From positions 1 to 33,889 of the forward strand of contig JADGOZ010000142.1 of NCBI GenBank assembly GCA_017882705.1: a stretch of 33,889 nt of DNA, read 5' to 3'. The stretch comes from Candidatus Nanopelagicales bacterium (lineage in GTDB: Bacteria; Actinomycetota; Actinomycetes; S36-B12; CAIYMF01). Positions 1 through 9,425 of the stretch are shown one piece after another. The notes beneath the pieces are model-generated. The model saw nothing but the letters and a program-made list of their open reading frames with translations. It did not search any database and was not told the DNA's origin. Both the position numbers and the translations under genes were made by a program. Numbering within the stretch: the first letter of the stretch is position 1; every line of letters begins with the position of its first letter.

Positions 1-462
1 GGCGTCACCGTCGACCGGACCTACCAGCTCAACGTCGGCGGCAACATGGACTTCATGAACATGCTCGAGCGCGAGCGCCTGGAGTCCAAGAAGATCTCCA
101 AGACGCAGTCGGTCACCTCCCAGCTGGTCAACGGCATCGAGGCCCGCAACGTCCACATCGGCCCGAGCGACTACGTCGCCTGGCTCGACGACCGCAAGTG
201 GGCGTTCGTGCGCCTCGAGGGCCGCAACTTCGGCGACGTCCCGCTGTCGCTCGAGTACAAGCTCGAGGTCTGGGACTCCCCGAACAGCGCCGGCATCATC
301 ATCGACGCGCTGCGCGCGGCGAAGATCGCCAAGGACCGCGGCATCGGCGGCCCGATCCTCTCCGCGTCGTCCTACTTCATGAAGAGCCCGCCGGTGCAGT
401 ACTCCGACGACCAGGCGAAGCAGGCCGTCGAGGCCTTCATCGCCGGTGAGATCGAGCGCTGA
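1..462 (+). CDS. ino1: Inositol-3-phosphate synthase, C-terminal part (5' end outside window)
   Basis: The open frame runs from the first base to a TGA at 460-462 and gives the last 153 residues. Myo-inositol-3-phosphate synthase converts glucose-6-phosphate to inositol-3-phosphate with NAD+, in the cytoplasm. In actinobacteria this feeds phosphatidylinositol and mycothiol synthesis. The visible part contains the family's GGNMDF segment (about residues 14-19 of the fragment), then [14 protein letters not shown] and the [16 protein letters not shown] stretch, all strongly conserved in actinobacterial Ino1. The C-terminus is the usual helical region and looks intact. The NAD-binding Rossmann half lies upstream of the window. 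A strong hairpin follows 29 bases after the stop, so transcription probably ends here. Identification is by recalled family motifs. Confidence 0.93.
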   Translation, partial: GVTVDRTYQLNVGGNMDFMNMLERERLESKKISKTQSVTSQLVNGIEARNVHIGPSDYVAWLDDRKWAFVRLEGRNFGDVPLSLEYKLEVWDSPNSAGIIIDALRAAKIAKDRGIGGPILSASSYFMKSPPVQYSDDQAKQAVEAFIAGEIER

Positions 463-490
463 CACCAGCTCGGCACCTGAACGACTGAAC

Positions 491-530
491 GACGAAGGCC
501 GGATCCCTCGCGGGGGATCCGGCCTTCGTC
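491..530 (+). terminator. Perfect 17-bp hairpin after ino1
   Basis: Arms 491-507 and 514-530 are exact reverse complements (17 bp) around a 6-base loop. There is no T-tract on the plus strand, which is common for actinobacterial terminators. Position directly after ino1 supports termination of that transcript. Confidence 0.85.
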
Positions 531-540
531 GACGTCAGGT

Positions 541-594
541 CCCGAGACGCGGCGTCAGCGCGAGATGCCAGGCGCGCTGACGCCACGTCTCGGG
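541..594. repeat. Long near-perfect palindrome (9 + 12 bp arms), REP-like or second terminator
   Basis: Arms 541-562 and 573-594 pair over 22 positions with one C/A mismatch (550 against 585); the loop is the ten bases 563-572. It lies only 10 bases after the ino1 hairpin and just before the MFS gene. It could be a second terminator, a dispersed palindromic repeat unit, or a structure in the permease leader. The palindrome is seen directly; its role is not established. Confidence 0.8.
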
Positions 595-609
595 GGATAC
601 CGTCGCGGC

Positions 610-1923
610 GTGAGCGGCACCGGCGGCGTGGGACTGCGCGAGATCCTGCGCGTGCGCGGGTTCCGCCTCCTGCTCGGCAGCCGGCTCGTCGGCCAGACCG
701 GCGACGGGCTGCTCGAGTCGGGCCTCGCGGCGTTCGTGCTCTTCTCCCCGACGAGCCAGCCGACGCCGGCGAGAGCCGCGGTGGCCTTCTCGATCCTGCT
801 GCTGCCCTACTCGCTGATCGGCCCGTTCGCCGGCGTGCTCATCGACCGCTGGCGCCGACGGTCGGTGCTGCTCTACGCCAACGTCCTGCGGGCCGCCTGG
901 GTCGCCGCCCTGGCGGTGATCGTCGCCCGCGGGCACGACGACCTGCTGCTCGCCGTGTGGGTCCTCGGTCTGCTCGGCGTGAACCGCTTCATCCTCGCGG
1001 CGCTGTCCGCGGGCCTCCCGCACGTCGTCGTGGGCCGCCACCTCGTGACCGGCAACGCGCTCGCGCCCACCGCCGGCACCGTCGCGTGGATCGTCGGCGG
1101 GCTCGGCGGCCTGCTGCTGCGCCACGCGACCGGGGGCGGCGACACGGGCGCCGTCGTCGTCCTCGCCGTGACGGTGCCGGTCTACGTCGTCGCCGGTGTC
1201 GTCGCCGCGCGCCTGGCGCCGGACGAGCTCGGGCCGGACGCCGGCACCGCACGCGAGTCGGTGCGCTCGATCGCGTCCGGCATGGTGGCCGGCGTACGCC
1301 ATCTCGCGGAGCGGCGCCCGGCCGCGCGCGCGATCGGGCTGGTGACGGTGCACCGCGCGATCTTCGGCGCGGCGACCCTGCTCACCGTGCTGCAGGCGCG
1401 CGAGACGCTGCACCCCGGCGACCCCGACGGCGCCATCGCGGCGATCGGCGCGACGAGCGTCGCGGCAGGCGCGGGCGCGCTGGTCGGCGCGATCGTGACG
1501 CCGTGGATGTCGCGCCGGTTCGGGCCGGTGCCGTGGCAGGTCGGCACTCTCGCGGTCGGCGTCTGCCTCGGCTCGGTCGGCGTCGCCATGCCGAGCCTCG
1601 CCGGGTTCGTCGTACGCGGCCTCTTCCTCGGCTTCGCCGGACAGGCGGTGAAGGTCTGCTCCGACACGATCGTGCAGGAGGACGTCGAGGACACCCACCG
1701 TGGTCGGGTCTTCTCCTGGTACGACGTCGCGGTGAACGTGGGCATCGTCATGGGCGTGGTGCTCGCGACGCTCGCCCTCTCGACGGCGACCAGCACGACC
1801 GTGATGGCGCTCGTGATGGCCGCGGTCGCGATCCTCGCCGGCATGTGGGCCGCGGTGCGCGAGGCGCGCGACCCCGCCGTGCGCTACGCCGAGGATCCTG
1901 AGGCCCTCGCGCACGACCACTGA
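610..1923 (+). CDS. MFS-type permease, substrate unknown
   Basis: Predicted inner-membrane protein of about 437 residues, most of it alternating hydrophobic helices, with the MFS A-motif-like loop IDRWRRRSVL between early helices and a second basic loop (MSRRFG) between later helices. This is typical of major facilitator efflux or uptake carriers. No sequence feature reveals the substrate. An ATG at 565 is in frame but lies inside the loop of the 541-594 palindrome. I therefore prefer the GTG at 610; GTG 628 is also possible, and the ribosome-binding site is weak for all of them. It is a single gene between a hairpin pair and the promoter of the next gene, with no partner that points to a function. 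Family assignment is fairly safe; start and role are not. Confidence 0.82.
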   Translation: MSGTGGVGLREILRVRGFRLLLGSRLVGQTGDGLLESGLAAFVLFSPTSQPTPARAAVAFSILLLPYSLIGPFAGVLIDRWRRRSVLLYANVLRAAWVAALAVIVARGHDDLLLAVWVLGLLGVNRFILAALSAGLPHVVVGRHLVTGNALAPTAGTVAWIVGGLGGLLLRHATGGGDTGAVVVLAVTVPVYVVAGVVAARLAPDELGPDAGTARESVRSIASGMVAGVRHLAERRPAARAIGLVTVHRAIFGAATLLTVLQARETLHPGDPDGAIAAIGATSVAAGAGALVGAIVTPWMSRRFGPVPWQVGTLAVGVCLGSVGVAMPSLAGFVVRGLFLGFAGQAVKVCSDTIVQEDVEDTHRGRVFSWYDVAVNVGIVMGVVLATLALSTATSTTVMALVMAAVAILAGMWAAVREARDPAVRYAEDPEALAHDH

Positions 1924-1972
1924 CCGCCCCCTCATCCCCATCAGAGGAGGGCAACAGGCCCGATCACGCCGC

Positions 1973-1978
1973 TAGGCT
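1973..1978 (+). promoter_or_regulatory. -10 element (TAGGCT) for the 2026 gene
   Basis: TAGGCT matches the actinobacterial TANNNT -10. It lies 47 bases before the ATG at 2026, which has its own GAGGAG ribosome-binding site. No clear -35 is visible. Confidence 0.45.
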
Positions 1979-2025
1979 CGCCGCGGCGACCAGGGCCGTC
2001 GCCGCGGACCACCCGAGGAGAAGTC

Positions 2026-3360
2026 ATGTCGGACGCCGGCACCGAGGACGTCGCCGCACTCCAGGCGCGCATCGAGGAGCTCGAGAAGCAGGCGGCGCCG
2101 CGGCGCAGGTTCGACGGGCGCGGGTTCACCGCGTGGGTCCTCGTCACCGTCGCGGCGCTGCTGTTCCCCATCGCGCTCACGGCCTACTGGGGCCAGCGCA
2201 CGCTCACCGACACCGAGCGCTACATCGCGACCGTCGCGCCGCTCGCGCAGGACCCGACCGTCAAGCAGGCGGTGGGCGACAAGGTCACCTCGGTGCTGGT
2301 CACGCAGATCGACGCGAAGAACCGCGTGTCGGAGATCCTCACCGACTACCCCAAGCTGCAGCCCATCTCCGGGCCCGTCGCCGTCGCCGTGAACAACCTC
2401 GTCGGGCAGACAGTCACCAAGGTGCTCGACAGCGACCAGTTCGACCAGCTGTGGATCACGATCAACACCCAGCTGCAGAAGGGACTCGTCGCCGCCCTCT
2501 CGAACGACCCGACGGGACCGGTGACGATCCAGGGCGACCAGGTCATCCTCGACACCGGCGACCTCATCGCCCTCGTCAAGCAGAAGCTCGTCGACCAGGG
2601 GCTCTCGTTCGCCGCCAACATCCCGGTGCCGCCGGTCGCCGACCGCCAGGTCGTCCTGCTCACCTCGCCGCAGCTCGCGCAGGCGCGCTTCGCCTATGCC
2701 GTCGGCCAGCCGGTGGCTCAGTGGCTCATCTACGCCGTGCTCCTGCTGTTCGTCATCGCCGTGCTGATCTCGCGCAAGCGGGCCCGGATGACGATGGCCG
2801 TGGGTGTCGCGATCATCCTGGGTGCGCTCGTGGTCCGCCTGCTCATGGCCTTCGGGCAGAGCCAGATCGAGCTGACGCTGACCGGGACGACCTTCGCGAT
2901 CGCGCAGCAGGCGTTCTTCACGATCCTCACGGCGTTCCTGCTGAGCGCCGTGCGCGCGGCCTACGCCGTCGGCCTCGTGCTCCTGCTCGTGGGCTGGTTC
3001 CTCTCCGGCACGGAGTCGGCGCTGGCGACCCGTCGCCTCGTGAGCGGTGCGCTGTCGGGTGCCGGCGGTCGGGCGTCGGGCACGGCGATCGCGCCCGTCG
3101 CGGCGTGGTTCGCGCGGACCCGCGTGTTCTGGCGCTTCCTCATCGTCGGGGTCGCGGCGGCCGTGATCCTCACCTCGAGCCCGCTGTCCGGGTCGCTGAT
3201 CCTCTGGACCGCCGTCGTCGCCGTCGTGGCGTTCGTGATCCTCGAGTTCCTTGCCGCCGCCGGCTCCGGATCCGAAGCCGACACCGGAGCCGACCTCGCA
3301 GCCGTCGAGCCCGGAGCCGCGCCCGCGCCCGGGGCCGCCTCAGCCGATGCCGACCGCTGA
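2026..3360 (+). CDS. Multi-pass membrane protein with N-terminal coiled coil, function unknown
   Basis: 444 residues. Residues about 12-27 form a short charged coiled coil (IEELEKQ), followed by a basic patch and a first membrane helix near 37-55. Next comes a polar domain of about 170 residues, probably outside the membrane. From about 230 on there are several helices (LIYAVLLLFVIAVLI and later segments), and the tail is rich in Ala, Pro and acidic residues. It resembles actinobacterial integral membrane proteins of unknown role; I do not recognise a named family. The start is well supported by GAGGAG eight bases upstream of the ATG and by a TAGGCT -10 further upstream. The gene converges on pcnA, with a shared hairpin between the two stops. 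Confidence 0.85.
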   Translation: MSDAGTEDVAALQARIEELEKQAAPRRRFDGRGFTAWVLVTVAALLFPIALTAYWGQRTLTDTERYIATVAPLAQDPTVKQAVGDKVTSVLVTQIDAKNRVSEILTDYPKLQPISGPVAVAVNNLVGQTVTKVLDSDQFDQLWITINTQLQKGLVAALSNDPTGPVTIQGDQVILDTGDLIALVKQKLVDQGLSFAANIPVPPVADRQVVLLTSPQLAQARFAYAVGQPVAQWLIYAVLLLFVIAVLISRKRARMTMAVGVAIILGALVVRLLMAFGQSQIELTLTGTTFAIAQQAFFTILTAFLLSAVRAAYAVGLVLLLVGWFLSGTESALATRRLVSGALSGAGGRASGTAIAPVAAWFARTRVFWRFLIVGVAAAVILTSSPLSGSLILWTAVVAVVAFVILEFLAAAGSGSEADTGADLAAVEPGAAPAPGAASADADR

Positions 3361-3401
3361 CCGTCGTTGGCGGTGAAGGACGCCTTCATCGCCTACGACG
3401 G
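3361..3401. terminator. Bidirectional terminator between convergent genes
   Basis: Arms 3361-3379 and 3383-3401 pair over 19 positions with one T/T mismatch and one G/T wobble, closed by a 3-base loop. The structure begins right after the 3360 stop and includes the pcnA stop codon (3393-3395, minus strand). It is therefore placed to end transcripts from both sides. Confidence 0.85.
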
Positions 3402-4853
3402 GGGGTGGGCGGCCCACCAGGTGCGGAGGGCCTGCTCGGCGTGCTCCTCGGTCATGGGGCCCTCGTCGAGCCGGAGCTCGAGCAGGAAGGAGTACGCCGC
3501 TCCCACGTCGCGACCGGGCGGGATGGCCAGGATCTCCATGATCCGGTTGCCGTCCAGCGCCGGGCGGATCGCCGCGAGCTCCTCCTCCTCGCCGAGCCGG
3601 GCGATCCGGTCCTCGAGCTCGTCGTAGGTGCGGGCCAGGCGGTCGGCCTTCTTCCGGTTGCGCGTCGTGCAGTCCGCCCGGGTCAGCTTGTGCAGCCGGG
3701 CGAGCTGGTCGCCCGCGTCGCGGACGTAGCGGCGGACGGCGCTGTCGGTCCACTCGCCGTCGCCGTAGCCATGGAAGCGCAGGTGCAGCTCCACGAGCCG
3801 GCACACCTCGTCGGTGACGTCGTTCGAGAACCGCAGCGCCTGCATCCGCTTGCGCGTGATCCGGGCACCCACGACCTCGTGGTGGTGGAACGACACCCGG
3901 CCGTCGTCCTCGAAGCGACGCGTGCGGGGCTTGCCGACGTCGTGCATGAGCGCGGCGAAGCGCAGCACGAAGTCCGGGCCGGACACCGGCGCGTGCGTGG
4001 TCTCGAGCGCCATCGCCCGCTCGAGGACCTGCAGCGTGTGCTCGTAGACGTCCTTGTGGCGGTGGTGCTCGTCGACCTCGAGCGCGAGAGCGGGCAGCTC
4101 GGGCAGCACGAGCTGCGCGAGCCCGGTCTCGACGAGCAGGGCGAGTCCGGCCCGCGGGTCCTCGCCGAGGACGAGCTTCACCAGCTCGTCGCGCACCCGC
4201 TCCGCCGACACGATGGCGAGGCGTGCGCACATCCCGGTCATCGCCGAGACGACCTCGGGCGCGATCGTGAACCCCAGCGAGGAGGCGAAGCGCGCCGCCC
4301 GCATCATCCGCAGCGGGTCGTCGCTGAAGGACTCCTCGGGCGTCCCCGGCGTGCGGATCAGCCCGGTTCGGAGGTCGACGAGGCCGCCGTGCAGGTCGAC
4401 CAGCTCGAGCGACGGGAGCCGGACCGCCATCGCGTTCACGGTGAAGTCACGACGCACCAGGTCGTCGGCCAGGGACTCGCCGTAGCGGACGTCGGGCTTG
4501 CGCGACTCGCGGTCGTAGGCCTCGGCGCGGTAGGTCGTGATCTCGATCTTGTGGTCGCCCTTGCGGACCCCGACCGTGCCGAACGCGATGCCGACGTCCC
4601 AGACGGCGTCGGCCCAGCCGTCGACGAGCTCAAGGACCCGCTCGGGGCGGGCGTCGGTGGTGAGGTCGAGGTCGTCGACCGGGCGGCCGAGCAGGGCGTC
4701 GCGCACCGGACCGCCGACCAGTGCCAGCTCGTGCCCGGCCGCAGCGAAGACCGCGCCGAGGTCGAGGGCGACGCCCGCGTGCGCGGTCAGCGCAGCGAGG
4801 GCGGGGCCGACGAGATCGCCGTCGGGTCGGTCGTCGGGGCGTTCGGTGGGCAC
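3393..4853 (-). CDS. pcnA: CCA tRNA nucleotidyltransferase with HD domain
   Basis: 486 residues. This cytoplasmic enzyme adds or repairs the CCA end of tRNAs with CTP and ATP. The N-terminal class II nucleotidyltransferase head has GGPVRD at 47-52 and the metal-binding D61/D63 pair in DDLDLTTD, then [10 protein letters not shown] at 134-143. A C-terminal HD phosphohydrolase-type domain carries HD at 304-305 (MHDVGKP). Length and layout match the actinobacterial PcnA (Rv3907c) group. The name is historical and the predicted activity is CCA addition, not poly(A) synthesis. It starts at GTG 4853, eight bases downstream of a TAGGCT -10 on the minus strand, so the mRNA is probably leaderless. It is divergent from the NUDIX gene, as in mycobacteria (pcnA/mutT4). 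Confidence 0.95.
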   Translation of the reverse strand: MPTERPDDRPDGDLVGPALAALTAHAGVALDLGAVFAAAGHELALVGGPVRDALLGRPVDDLDLTTDARPERVLELVDGWADAVWDVGIAFGTVGVRKGDHKIEITTYRAEAYDRESRKPDVRYGESLADDLVRRDFTVNAMAVRLPSLELVDLHGGLVDLRTGLIRTPGTPEESFSDDPLRMMRAARFASSLGFTIAPEVVSAMTGMCARLAIVSAERVRDELVKLVLGEDPRAGLALLVETGLAQLVLPELPALALEVDEHHRHKDVYEHTLQVLERAMALETTHAPVSGPDFVLRFAALMHDVGKPRTRRFEDDGRVSFHHHEVVGARITRKRMQALRFSNDVTDEVCRLVELHLRFHGYGDGEWTDSAVRRYVRDAGDQLARLHKLTRADCTTRNRKKADRLARTYDELEDRIARLGEEEELAAIRPALDGNRIMEILAIPPGRDVGAAYSFLLELRLDEGPMTEEHAEQALRTWWAAHPPS

Positions 4854-4861
4854 GTCGCGAC

Positions 4862-4891
4862 AGCCTAGGCGTCCTGCGGCGCGGCTATCCT
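4862..4891. promoter_or_regulatory. Overlapping divergent leaderless promoters for pcnA and the NUDIX gene
   Basis: On the plus strand TATCCT (4886-4891) lies 6 bases before the ATG at 4898. On the minus strand TAGGCT (plus coordinates 4862-4867) lies 8 bases before the GTG at 4853. Both spacings put the transcription start at or next to the start codon. Each -10 occupies roughly where the other promoter's -35 would be, so the two promoters overlap. Confidence 0.6.
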
Positions 4892-4897
4892 CACGGT

Positions 4898-5428
4898 ATG
4901 CCCGGCTCCCCCCGTCCCGCCCCGCCCGCGGGCGGGCGACCGGAGCCGCGCCCGCCGGCCCCGCGCCTCACCCGGGTCGACGAGACCAGCGCCGGGGGCC
5001 TCGTGCTCGACCGCAACGGAGATGTCCCGCGCGCCGCGCTCATCGCCCGCCACGACAAGCGCGGGAGGCTGGTCTGGTCGCTGCCCAAGGGGCACGTCGA
5101 GGCCGGCGAGACGCCCGCCGAGGCGGCCGCCCGTGAGGTGGAGGAGGAGACCGGCATCCGCGGGCGCGTCCTCGCCCCGCTCGGCACCATCGACTTCTGG
5201 TTCGTCGCCGACCAGCGGCGGGTGCACAAGACGGTCCACCACTTCCTGCTCGAGGCCGTCGCCGGTGAGCTCTCGGACGCCGACGTCGAGGTCGTGGAGG
5301 TGGCCTGGTTCCCGCTCCCCGAGGTGGCCGAGATCCTGGCCTACGCCGACGAGCGGCGTCTCCTCGACCGGGTCGGCCCGCTGCTCGCGGCGGACGACGA
5401 CCGCGCCGACACCGGCACCGGCGGATGA
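4898..5428 (+). CDS. NUDIX hydrolase (MutT4-like)
   Basis: 176 residues. The complete NUDIX box is visible ([14 protein letters not shown] followed by REVEEETGI, pattern GX5EX7REXXEEXG), giving the Mg-binding helix that hydrolyses nucleoside-diphosphate-linked substrates. Position next to pcnA and upstream of the DUF6049/MurJ genes matches mycobacterial mutT4 (Rv3908). Which nucleotide it acts on cannot be told from sequence. The N-terminal 25 residues are rich in Pro, Arg and Gly and look unstructured. The ATG at 4898 follows a -10 by only six bases, implying a leaderless transcript. Its TGA overlaps the next gene's ATG (ATGA, 5425-5428), so the two are probably translationally coupled. Confidence 0.92.
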   Translation: MPGSPRPAPPAGGRPEPRPPAPRLTRVDETSAGGLVLDRNGDVPRAALIARHDKRGRLVWSLPKGHVEAGETPAEAAAREVEEETGIRGRVLAPLGTIDFWFVADQRRVHKTVHHFLLEAVAGELSDADVEVVEVAWFPLPEVAEILAYADERRLLDRVGPLLAADDDRADTGTGG

Positions 5429-7620
5429 CCGGGAGCCGCGCCGCGCGCGTCGCCGCCGCGGCGGCCGTGCTCGTGTCGGTGGGCGCCGGGCTCACCGGCG
5501 TCCCGACCGCCGGTGCCGTCGCGCACCCGGCCACCGCACCGGCAACCGTCGTCCGCGCCGCCGACACCGGCGGCGTCCTCCCGGTGACGCTGAGCTCGAT
5601 GACGCCCGCGGTCCCCACCGCCGCCGACACCCTCGTGATCAGCGGCACCGTCGCCAACACCGCCTCGACGACGGCACGCTCCGTCGTCGTACGCCTCCGG
5701 CTCTCCCCGACGCCCGTGCGCAACCGCTCGGAGATCGCCGCCATCCTCGGCGGATCCGCGGGACGGACCGGCATCACGGTCGAGGGCACCCGCACGGCGG
5801 TCGCCGACGCCCTCGCGCCCGGCGCGAAGGCGACCTTCACGATCGTCGTGCCGGTGGCCACGCTGAAGCTGTCCTCGCGCACCGACGAGGTGGTCGTGCT
5901 CGGCGTCGAGTCGCTCGCCGACCTCGACAACGACGGCCAGGGTCCGATCCAGACCGGCTACACCCGCACGTTCGTGCCCTGGTTCCCGGTGCCCGACCAG
6001 GTGACGCCCACCCCGGTCGTGTGGCTGTTCCCCCTCACGACGGCGCCGTCGCGGGCGGGCGACGGTGTCTTCCTCGACGACCACCTGGCCACCGAGGTCT
6101 CGGCGAAGGGCCGGCTCTCGCGTCTGCTCGACGCTGCGGAGGGTGCGCCGAGCGCCGTCAGCTGGGTGGTCGACCCGGCGCTGCTGCAGTCCCTGCAGGA
6201 CATGACCGACGGCTACGTCGTGCGCAAGCCCGGCGGCAGCGAGGTCCCCGGCACGGGCGCCACCGACGCCCACAACTGGCTCGACCGCCTCTCGGCACTG
6301 ACCGCCTCGGCCGAGGTCACGGCCTCCGCCTACGCCGACCCCGACGTCGTCGCCCTGCACCGAGCCGGCCTCGACGTCGACATCGCCCTCGCGTCCACGA
6401 CCGCGCGCGACCTGCCCCAGCAGCTGCTCACCGCCACCGTGGGACACGGTCTCGCCTGGCCCGCCGACCAGCTCTCCGACGACGGCACCCTGACCGTGCT
6501 GCGCGCCTCCGGGTCCCGCGTCGTCGTCCTGTCGGCGGCGTCCTTCCCGGCCTCCCCCGCCGTGACCTTCACGCCGAGCGGCTCGGTGGACATCGCCACC
6601 GGCGGCGCGCCCCTGCGCGCGGCCCTCAGCGACCCCACGGTGTCCGCGCTCGTGGGCTCGCCCGTCCGGGGCGCGGTGGCGCTGCCCGGCACGTCCGACC
6701 CGATCGTGCGTCGCCAGACCGCGCTGGCCGAGATCGCGATGACCACCCTCGAGCTGCCCACGACGCCCCGCACCCTGGTCATCGCACCCGACACCCGGTG
6801 GTCGCCCTACGCCGTCGGCACGCACGACCTCGTGATGGCGGTCGCCGCGTCGCCGTTCGCCACGGCGTCGCGCCTCTCGGCGCTGGTCGCCGCACCGGCC
6901 AGCGAGATCCCCCGGACCCGCGCCGACTACCCCGCGGCCGCGCGCGCGGCCGAGCTCACACCGTCCTACCTCGCCACCGTGGCCACCGGGCGCAGGGACC
7001 TCGCCGCCCTGCGCGCCGTGGCGCCGGACACCACCGGCGAGAGCACCGACGAGCTCGAGGCGGGCCTGACCCGTGCCGAGTCGTCCGCCTGGCGCGCCGA
7101 CCCCGCCGGTGGACGCCGGCTGCTCGCGGGCCTGCGTCGCGAGATCGCCACGGAGACGGCGCTCGTCTCGGTGCTCTCGCGGGCGCCGGTGACCCTGCCC
7201 GGGGACTCGGGGACCATCCCGGTCACCGTGGCCAACGACCTCGACCGCCCGGCGCGTGTGGGCCTGCGTCTGACCGGGACGCCGGCGACCCGCTTCGTCG
7301 CCAAGGACGTCGCTGCCGTGACCCTGGCCCCCGGCGAGAAGAGCACGCTCGAGGTCAACGCCCGCGTGCTCGGCACCGGCCCGGTCACGGTGGCGATCAC
7401 GCTGCTGACGCCCGACGGCCAGCCGTTCGGGGAGCCGACCATCACGCAGGTCCGCTCCGCCGCCTACGCCCGTGCGGCGCAGTGGGTCGTCGGTGGGTTG
7501 TTCGGCATCCTCGTGCTGCTGCTCGGCGTCAACTTCGTGCGCCGGCGGCGGCCCGGTGCCGAGGACGCCGACCCGACGACGGGCACGACCGGCACGGGGA
7601 CGGTGATCGAGCGTGGCTGA
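5425..7620 (+). CDS. Secreted, membrane-anchored DUF6049-type protein (Rv3909-like)
   Basis: 731 residues. The N-terminus is a signal peptide (basic SRAARV, then an Ala/Val-rich core and a small-residue cleavage zone near residue 30). One helix near 687-704 ([18 protein letters not shown]) is followed by an RRRR stop-transfer patch and a short cytoplasmic tail. The large region between should face the cell wall. It starts and ends with beta-rich, Ser/Thr-rich stretches (for example [17 protein letters not shown] near 590), like immunoglobulin-type folds. Position between NUDIX and murJ identifies it as the Rv3909 counterpart, an essential-locus protein of unknown biochemical role. I see no catalytic motif. 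It overlaps NUDIX by 4 bases and murJ by 8, so it is likely co-expressed with the flippase. Confidence 0.85.
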   Translation: MTGSRAARVAAAAAVLVSVGAGLTGVPTAGAVAHPATAPATVVRAADTGGVLPVTLSSMTPAVPTAADTLVISGTVANTASTTARSVVVRLRLSPTPVRNRSEIAAILGGSAGRTGITVEGTRTAVADALAPGAKATFTIVVPVATLKLSSRTDEVVVLGVESLADLDNDGQGPIQTGYTRTFVPWFPVPDQVTPTPVVWLFPLTTAPSRAGDGVFLDDHLATEVSAKGRLSRLLDAAEGAPSAVSWVVDPALLQSLQDMTDGYVVRKPGGSEVPGTGATDAHNWLDRLSALTASAEVTASAYADPDVVALHRAGLDVDIALASTTARDLPQQLLTATVGHGLAWPADQLSDDGTLTVLRASGSRVVVLSAASFPASPAVTFTPSGSVDIATGGAPLRAALSDPTVSALVGSPVRGAVALPGTSDPIVRRQTALAEIAMTTLELPTTPRTLVIAPDTRWSPYAVGTHDLVMAVAASPFATASRLSALVAAPASEIPRTRADYPAAARAAELTPSYLATVATGRRDLAALRAVAPDTTGESTDELEAGLTRAESSAWRADPAGGRRLLAGLRREIATETALVSVLSRAPVTLPGDSGTIPVTVANDLDRPARVGLRLTGTPATRFVAKDVAAVTLAPGEKSTLEVNARVLGTGPVTVAITLLTPDGQPFGEPTITQVRSAAYARAAQWVVGGLFGILVLLLGVNFVRRRRPGAEDADPTTGTTGTGTVIERG

Positions 7621-9388
7621 GCCGACCGACGACGTCGAGCCCAGGACCACGGCCGAGCTCACCGAGTCCCTCGGCGAGGAGCTCGCCGGCGACGTCGCCG
7701 CCGACACGATCTCCGACGCCGCCGCCGAGGCGGCACCGGCCGGCACGAGTGCGAGCGTGCTGCGCTCGAGCGTCCTCATGGGCGCGGGCACGATCACCTC
7801 CCGCATCGGCGGGGTCGTCCGCGGCATCGCACTGGCCGCAGCCCTCGGCGCCGGCACGCTCGCCGACACGTTCAGCCTGGGCAACACGCTGCCCAACGTC
7901 GTCTACATCCTCATCATCGGTGGCGCGCTCAACGCCGTCTTCATCCCCGAGCTCGTCCGCCACATGAAGGACGACAGCGACGACGGCGAGGGCTACGCCG
8001 ACCGCCTGATCACCCTCGTCGGCGCCGCACTGCTCGCCGTGTCGATCGCGGCCGTGCTCCTCGCGCCGTGGATCGTCCAGCTCTACGCGCCGCAGTACTC
8101 CACCGCGCAGCACGACCTCGCGACCGCGTTCGCGCGGTTCTGCCTGCCGCAGATCTTCTTCTACGGCGTCTACACGATGCTGTCGCAGGTGCTCAACGCA
8201 CGCGGGCACTTCGGGGCGCCGACCTTCGCGCCCCTCCTCAACAACGTCATCGCCATCGCGACGTTCCTGCTCTTCATCGTCGTCGCGGGACAGGCCCGGC
8301 TCACCGCGACGGCGCTGCCGCCCGGGCAGGTCGCCCTCCTCGGCATCGGCACCACCCTGGGCGTCGCCGCGCAGGCGCTGGTCCTCGTGCCGGTCCTGGT
8401 CCGGGCCCGCTACGTCTGGCGACCGAGCTTCCAGTGGCGGGGCGCCGGGCTCTCGACCGCGGGCGGCCTGGCCTTCTGGACGATCGCGCTCGTGCTGGTC
8501 AACCAGCTGGCCTACATCGTGATCGTCCGCCTCGCGACGACCGCCAACGTCCTCGCCGCCGAGAACGGCACGACCGCGGGCGGTCTCACGTCCTACACGA
8601 ACGCCCACCTCATCTTCATCCTGCCGCACTCGGTGATCACGGTGTCTGTCGTCGCCGCGCTGCTGCCGCGCATGAGTCGCGCGGCCCACGCCCTCGACCA
8701 CTCCGCGCTCGCGGCCGACATCGGCGGGGGGATGCGGACCGTGTCGGCGCTCATCGTCCCGGCCGCCGTAGCGCTCATGGTGCTCGGCACCCAGGCCGGC
8801 GTGCTGCTGTTCAACTACGGCGCGACCACCAAGGCGGAGGCGCAGCTGACCGGCTCGGTCGCCTCCGTGCTCGCACTCGGCCTGCTGCCGTTCACGCTGT
8901 ACTACATCGTCCTGCGCGGCTGGTACGCCCTCGAGCTGACCCGCACGGCGTTCTGGGTCACGGTCGTGCTCAACGCGCTCTACCTGGCCCTGGCCTGGCC
9001 GCTGTTCCAGTGGGCCGTCCACAGCGACCACGGATCGCTGGCCCTCATCGCGCTCGCCGCCGGCTACGTCGGGTCCTACTGGATCACCCTCGTCCTCGGC
9101 TGGGTCGTGCTGTCCCGACGGATCGGCGGCCTGCAGACCGCGCAGACGCTGCGCGCCCTCGTCCGCATGTGCCTCGCCGGCCTCGGGACCTTCGCCGTCA
9201 TGCGCCTGCTGCAGTGGCTGGTGACCGGCCGGCTGACCGACCCGAGCCGGATCATGGCGCTGCTCGACATCGCCCTGGTCGGCTCGGTGGGCCTCGTCGT
9301 CTACCTCGCCCTGGCCCGGTCGATGCGGGTCACCGAGGTCACCGAGGTGGTCGGAATGCTCCGCCGCCGGGTGCCGCGCGGGCGCTGA
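7613..9388 (+). CDS. murJ: Lipid II flippase MurJ (MviN)
   Basis: 591 residues. MurJ moves lipid II across the cytoplasmic membrane for peptidoglycan assembly. After an acidic cytoplasmic leader of about 45 residues the protein shows the family start (VLMGAGTITSRIGGVVRG), then ADTFSLGNTLPNVVY and GGALNAVFIPEL, and roughly 14 hydrophobic helices. The Arg residues of the first helix and loop expected in the central cavity are present. The start is the GTG at 7613, eight bases inside the preceding gene. In mycobacteria the same polypeptide continues into a pseudokinase and an outer sugar-binding-like domain. Here MurJ ends after the last helix (LRRRVPRGR), and that extra module is a separate gene at 11250, with two other genes between. 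Confidence 0.94.
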   Translation: MAEPTDDVEPRTTAELTESLGEELAGDVAADTISDAAAEAAPAGTSASVLRSSVLMGAGTITSRIGGVVRGIALAAALGAGTLADTFSLGNTLPNVVYILIIGGALNAVFIPELVRHMKDDSDDGEGYADRLITLVGAALLAVSIAAVLLAPWIVQLYAPQYSTAQHDLATAFARFCLPQIFFYGVYTMLSQVLNARGHFGAPTFAPLLNNVIAIATFLLFIVVAGQARLTATALPPGQVALLGIGTTLGVAAQALVLVPVLVRARYVWRPSFQWRGAGLSTAGGLAFWTIALVLVNQLAYIVIVRLATTANVLAAENGTTAGGLTSYTNAHLIFILPHSVITVSVVAALLPRMSRAAHALDHSALAADIGGGMRTVSALIVPAAVALMVLGTQAGVLLFNYGATTKAEAQLTGSVASVLALGLLPFTLYYIVLRGWYALELTRTAFWVTVVLNALYLALAWPLFQWAVHSDHGSLALIALAAGYVGSYWITLVLGWVVLSRRIGGLQTAQTLRALVRMCLAGLGTFAVMRLLQWLVTGRLTDPSRIMALLDIALVGSVGLVVYLALARSMRVTEVTEVVGMLRRRVPRGR

Positions 9389-9425
9389 CGGCTCCGCGCG
9401 GGCTGCGCCGGGCGGGCGACCCGGG

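Noticed and set aside
565-609. ATG 565 as the start of the MFS gene
   Set aside because: It lies in the loop of a 22-position palindrome and adds residues with no transporter character. GTG 610 was preferred.
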